This document shows, in pieces, positions 13,220 to 15,502 of a DNA stretch of 15,502 bases (its first letter is position 1; each line of letters opens with the position of its first letter). Location: NCBI GenBank assembly GCA_964511945.1, contig CAZEHO010000050.1, positions 1-15,502 of the forward strand. Direction: 5' to 3'. The position numbers and the translations under genes were made by a program. The notes under the pieces were generated by a model, which ran no database searches, was not told the origin of the DNA, and saw nothing but the letters and a program-made list of their open reading frames with translations. This stretch comes from CAZEHO01 sp964511945. GTDB taxonomy: Bacteria > Actinomycetota > Acidimicrobiia > Spongiisociales > UBA11373.

Positions 13220-13333
13220 ATGAAGGTTCGACCCTCGGTCAAGAAGATGTGCGAGAAGTGCCGGGTGATCCGGCGGCACGGACGCGTCTGGGTGATCTGC
13301 AGTAATCCTCGACACAAGCAGCGGCAGGGGTAA
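13220..13333 (+). CDS. rpmJ: 50S ribosomal protein L36, zinc form
   Basis: This encodes 37 residues: MKVRPSVKKMCEKCRVIRRH and then GRVWVICSNPRHKQRQG. The zinc ligands C11, C14, C27 and H32 are all present, so this is the zinc-containing L36. L36 is the smallest 50S protein and binds 23S rRNA near the elongation-factor site. AGGAGA at 13205-13210 lies 9 nt before the ATG. It is the first gene of the alpha-operon block, with rpsM following after 3 nt. infA, which normally precedes it, is missing here. Confidence 0.97.
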   Translation: MKVRPSVKKMCEKCRVIRRHGRVWVICSNPRHKQRQG

Positions 13334-13336
13334 TCG

Positions 13337-13714
13337 ATGGCACGTATTGCAGGGGTTGACCTGCCACGAGACAAGCGAGTCGAGATCGGACTCACCTACA
13401 TCTTCGGTGTGGGGAAGGGTCGCGCGACGCAGACCTGCGCCGCTCTCGGCATCGATCCGAGTACCAAGGTGCGGGATCTGACCGACGACGAGGTCGTCCG
13501 GATCCGCCAGTTCCTCGATTCGAACTACCGCCTGGAAGGCGACCTCCGCCGCGAGGTCAGCCAGAACATCAAGCGCAAGGTCGAAATCGGTTCCTACCAG
13601 GGGATTCGCCATCGGCGCGGACTCCCGGTTCGGGGCCAGCGCACCCATACCAACGCCCGGACCCGCAAGGGCCCCCGTCAGGCGATCGCTGGGAAGAAGA
13701 AGGTCAAGAAGTGA
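13337..13714 (+). CDS. rpsM: 30S ribosomal protein S13
   Basis: This encodes 125 residues. It starts MARIAGVDLPRDKRVEIGLTYIFGVGKGRA, a complete S13 N-terminus with the helix-two-turns-helix region. It ends in the basic segment GIRHRRGLPVRGQRTHTNARTRKGPR that reaches the P-site tRNA, followed by an AGKKKVKK tail. S13 lies in the 30S head and contacts L5 and 23S rRNA. A purine-rich GCAGGGG inside the end of rpmJ provides the ribosome binding site. rpsK starts 18 nt after the stop. Confidence 0.97.
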   Translation: MARIAGVDLPRDKRVEIGLTYIFGVGKGRATQTCAALGIDPSTKVRDLTDDEVVRIRQFLDSNYRLEGDLRREVSQNIKRKVEIGSYQGIRHRRGLPVRGQRTHTNARTRKGPRQAIAGKKKVKK

Positions 13715-13732
13715 TGCCTGCGGAGGTTCCGA

Positions 13733-14125
13733 TTGGCTGACAAGAAACCACGGCCGCGCCGCAAGGAACGGAGGAATATCCTCCACGGCCAGGCCCACAT
13801 CAAGGCGAGTTTCAACAACACGATCATCAACATCACCGACCTCGAGGGCAACACGCTGGTGTGGACCTCCGGGGGAACGGTGGGGTTCAAGGGATCGCGC
13901 AAGTCCACCCCCTACGCCGCCCAGGTTGCCGCCGAGCAGGCAGCCCGCCGGGCCGGCGAGTTCGGGATGCGCAAGGTCGATGTGATCGTGCGCGGCAGCG
14001 GCGCCGGCCGGGAGACCGCCATTCGTACCCTCCAGACCATGGGGATGGAGGTCACCGGGATTCGTGACATCACCCCGATTCCGCACAACGGGGTTCGCCT
14101 GAAGAAGCGTCGGAGGAATCACTAA
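13733..14125 (+). CDS. rpsK: 30S ribosomal protein S11 (TTG start)
   Basis: This encodes 130 residues. The TTG at 13733 gives MADKKPRPRRKERRNILHGQAHI and lies 6 nt after GGAGG (13722-13726); no alternative ATG or GTG fits. Core motifs are IKASFNNTIINITDLEGN, WTSGGTVGFKGSRKSTPYAAQVAAE and the rRNA-binding VIVRGSGAGRETAIRTL near residues 83-99. The terminal ITPIPHNGVRLKKRRR is also canonical. S11 forms the 30S platform and contacts mRNA near the E-site. Its TAA directly abuts the rpsD ATG. Confidence 0.96.
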   Translation: MADKKPRPRRKERRNILHGQAHIKASFNNTIINITDLEGNTLVWTSGGTVGFKGSRKSTPYAAQVAAEQAARRAGEFGMRKVDVIVRGSGAGRETAIRTLQTMGMEVTGIRDITPIPHNGVRLKKRRRNH

Positions 14126-14752
14126 ATGGCGCGCTATACCGGACCTGTCTGCAAGCTCTGCCGGCGCGAGCGCACCAAGCTGATGCTGAAGGGTGCCCGC
14201 TGCGAGAGCTCGAAATGCGCTATCGAGCGCAAGCCGTATCCGCCGGGTGAGCACGGCCGCCGCCGCATCCGCGAGACGCAGTACCTCATCCAGCTGCGCG
14301 AGAAGCAGAAGGCGCGTCGGATCTACGGCATCCTCGAGAACCAGTTCCGCACCTACTACAAGGAAGCCGCCCGTCAGCGCGGGATCACCGGCGAGAACCT
14401 GCTGCGCATCCTCGAGAGCCGGCTCGACAACGTCGTGTACCGGTCCAACCTCGCGGAGTCCCGGGCCCAGGCCCGCCAGCTCGTCTCGCACGGGCACTTC
14501 CGCGTCAACGGCCGCAAGGTCAACGTCCCCTCCTACCGACTCCGCAAGGACGATGTGGTCACGCTGCGCGAGCGCAGTCAGGAGCTGCTGGTCATCCAGC
14601 ATGCCCTCGACACCGCCGGCGGCCGCAGCGCTCCGGAGTGGCTCGAGGTCGACACCACCAAGAAGAAGATCGTGATCCACGAGCTGCCGAACCGGGCGCA
14701 GATCGATACGCAAGTTCAGGAGCAGCTCATCGTGGAGCTGTACTCGAAGTAA
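14126..14752 (+). CDS. rpsD: 30S ribosomal protein S4, zinc form
   Basis: This encodes 208 residues. The N-terminal zinc site has C9, C12, C26 and C31 (CKLC, then C-x4-C), the cysteine-containing form of S4. The body carries PYPPGEHGRRR, the YLIQLREKQKARRIYGILE helix and the S4 RNA-binding domain with SRLDNVVYR (98-106) and ARQLVSHGHFRVNGRKVN. S4 initiates 30S assembly, controls decoding accuracy and helps unwind mRNA. In E. coli it represses the alpha operon, so it is the natural candidate ligand for the leader before rpmJ. GGAGGAA at 14112-14118 precedes the ATG. Confidence 0.97.
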   Translation: MARYTGPVCKLCRRERTKLMLKGARCESSKCAIERKPYPPGEHGRRRIRETQYLIQLREKQKARRIYGILENQFRTYYKEAARQRGITGENLLRILESRLDNVVYRSNLAESRAQARQLVSHGHFRVNGRKVNVPSYRLRKDDVVTLRERSQELLVIQHALDTAGGRSAPEWLEVDTTKKKIVIHELPNRAQIDTQVQEQLIVELYSK

Positions 14753-14765
14753 GGGGCCCCCAACG

Positions 14766-15502
14766 GTGCTGATCGTCCAGCGTCCACAGATCGAAGAGCA
14801 TCAGGTCGACGAGTTCCGCTCGAGGTTCGTGGTCGAGCCACTCGAACCCGGCTTCGGCTATACCCTCGGCAACACCCTGCGCCGCACCCTGCTGTCCCGG
14901 ATCCCGGGCGCCGCGGTGACGTCGGTGCGGATCGAAGGTGTCCAGCACGAGTTCTCAATAGTCGAAGGCGTCGTCGAGGACGTCGTCGACGTCATCCTCA
15001 ACCTCAAGGGCGTCGTGCTGCGCGTCGAGGTCGAGGAGCCGCAGATCCTGTACCTCTCGGCTCGCGGAGCCGGTGAGGTCAAGGCCGGTGACATCAAGGC
15101 TCCCGCAGGGGTCGAGATCGTCAACAACGACCACCACATCGCCACCATGTCGTCCTCGGGCAAGCTCGAGATGGAAATGACCATGGAGCGCGGGGTCGGG
15201 TACCGGACCGCCGACAAGAACGCCAAGGGCGAGACCATCGGGATCATCCCGATCGACTCGCTGTTCTCCCCGGTGCGCAAGGTGACCTACTCGGTCGAGA
15301 GCACCCAGGTCGGTCAGATGACGAACTTCGACAAGCTCGTCCTCGACGTCCAGACCAACGGTGCCGTCTCGCCGCAGGAGGCCGTCTCCTCCGCCGGGAA
15401 GACCCTCGGCGAGCTCATGGGCCTCTTCGCCGAAGCCGGCGAGGGCGTCGGCCTCGAACTGGGCGACGTGATCACCGCCGAGTCCTCCTCGCCGGATCTC
15501 GA
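14766..15502 (+). CDS. rpoA: RNA polymerase alpha subunit, N-terminal part (cut by window end)
   Basis: About 245 codons are present and open to the window edge. The GTG at 14766 is preceded by AAGGGG (14751-14756), which overlaps the rpsD stop. The start MLIVQRPQIEEHQVDEFRSRFVVEPLEPGFGYTLGNTLRRTLLSRIPG is the classic alpha N-terminal domain. It includes the assembly motif GYTLGNTLRRTLLSRIPG (about 31-48), followed by EFSIVEGVVEDVVDVILNLKG and the later MTNFDKLVLDVQTNG. The alpha N-terminal domain dimerises and nucleates assembly of beta and beta-prime. The C-terminal domain that binds UP elements lies beyond the window. It sits downstream of rpsD as in most bacteria. Confidence 0.97.
   Translation, partial: MLIVQRPQIEEHQVDEFRSRFVVEPLEPGFGYTLGNTLRRTLLSRIPGAAVTSVRIEGVQHEFSIVEGVVEDVVDVILNLKGVVLRVEVEEPQILYLSARGAGEVKAGDIKAPAGVEIVNNDHHIATMSSSGKLEMEMTMERGVGYRTADKNAKGETIGIIPIDSLFSPVRKVTYSVESTQVGQMTNFDKLVLDVQTNGAVSPQEAVSSAGKTLGELMGLFAEAGEGVGLELGDVITAESSSPDL

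Noticed and set aside
13714..13740. A nine-codon mini-ORF (ATG to TGA) between rpsM and rpsK
   Set aside because: It contains the GGAGG ribosome binding site of rpsK and overlaps the rpsK start. Chance is the simplest explanation.
12992..14713. A 573-codon open frame on the minus strand opposite rpmJ-rpsM-rpsK-rpsD
   Set aside because: It is the antisense shadow of several certain ribosomal genes. Long antisense frames are expected at this GC content, and the product has no recognisable domain.

Overview
The window is a high-GC, densely packed ribosomal-protein gene cluster: the end of the str operon (tuf), then S10, spc and alpha operon genes in the classical bacterial order. Several traits point to a high-GC actinobacterium: the gene order, a short-LID adenylate kinase, zinc-ribbon forms of S14, S4, L24 and L36, and a long charged Ala/Glu tail on S3. 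Acidimicrobiia or a relative is my inference, not something the sequence proves. A run of exactly 100 N shows that this is a scaffolded draft assembly, possibly a metagenome bin.

Layout. Positions 1-29 are the last codons of tuf. Positions 50-5407 are the S10 genes: rpsJ, rplC, rplD, rplW, rplB, rpsS, rplV, rpsC, rplP, rpmC, rpsQ. Positions 5404-9311 are the spc genes: rplN, rplX, rplE, rpsN, rpsH, rplF, rplR, rpsE, rpmD, rplO. Almost every junction is a 1-8 nt overlap or a gap of a few bases, so this is one translationally coupled transcription unit. After a 79-nt gap come secY, adk and map (9391-11996). Two tandem hairpins follow map. The stretch 11997-12408 has only a doubtful acidic ORF, and then comes the N gap. 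Beyond the gap a small four-helix membrane protein lies on the minus strand (12564-12920). A roughly 300-nt intergenic region with a good promoter candidate and a structured leader then opens the alpha operon: rpmJ, rpsM, rpsK, rpsD and rpoA, which is cut by the window end.

Function. The genes encode components of both ribosomal subunits, the SecY translocon pore, adenylate kinase, methionine aminopeptidase and the RNA polymerase alpha subunit. They make and mature ribosomes and nascent chains and couple this to transcription.

Most of the window is conventional. The interesting part is the map-rpmJ interval. infA (IF-1), normally found there, is absent. A convergent unknown membrane gene sits in its place. 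The N gap is flanked by a perfect 55-bp direct repeat, which looks like an unmerged contig overlap and not a real gap. The rpmJ leader could be a regulatory RNA. I found no mobile element, CRISPR array, tRNA or rRNA.
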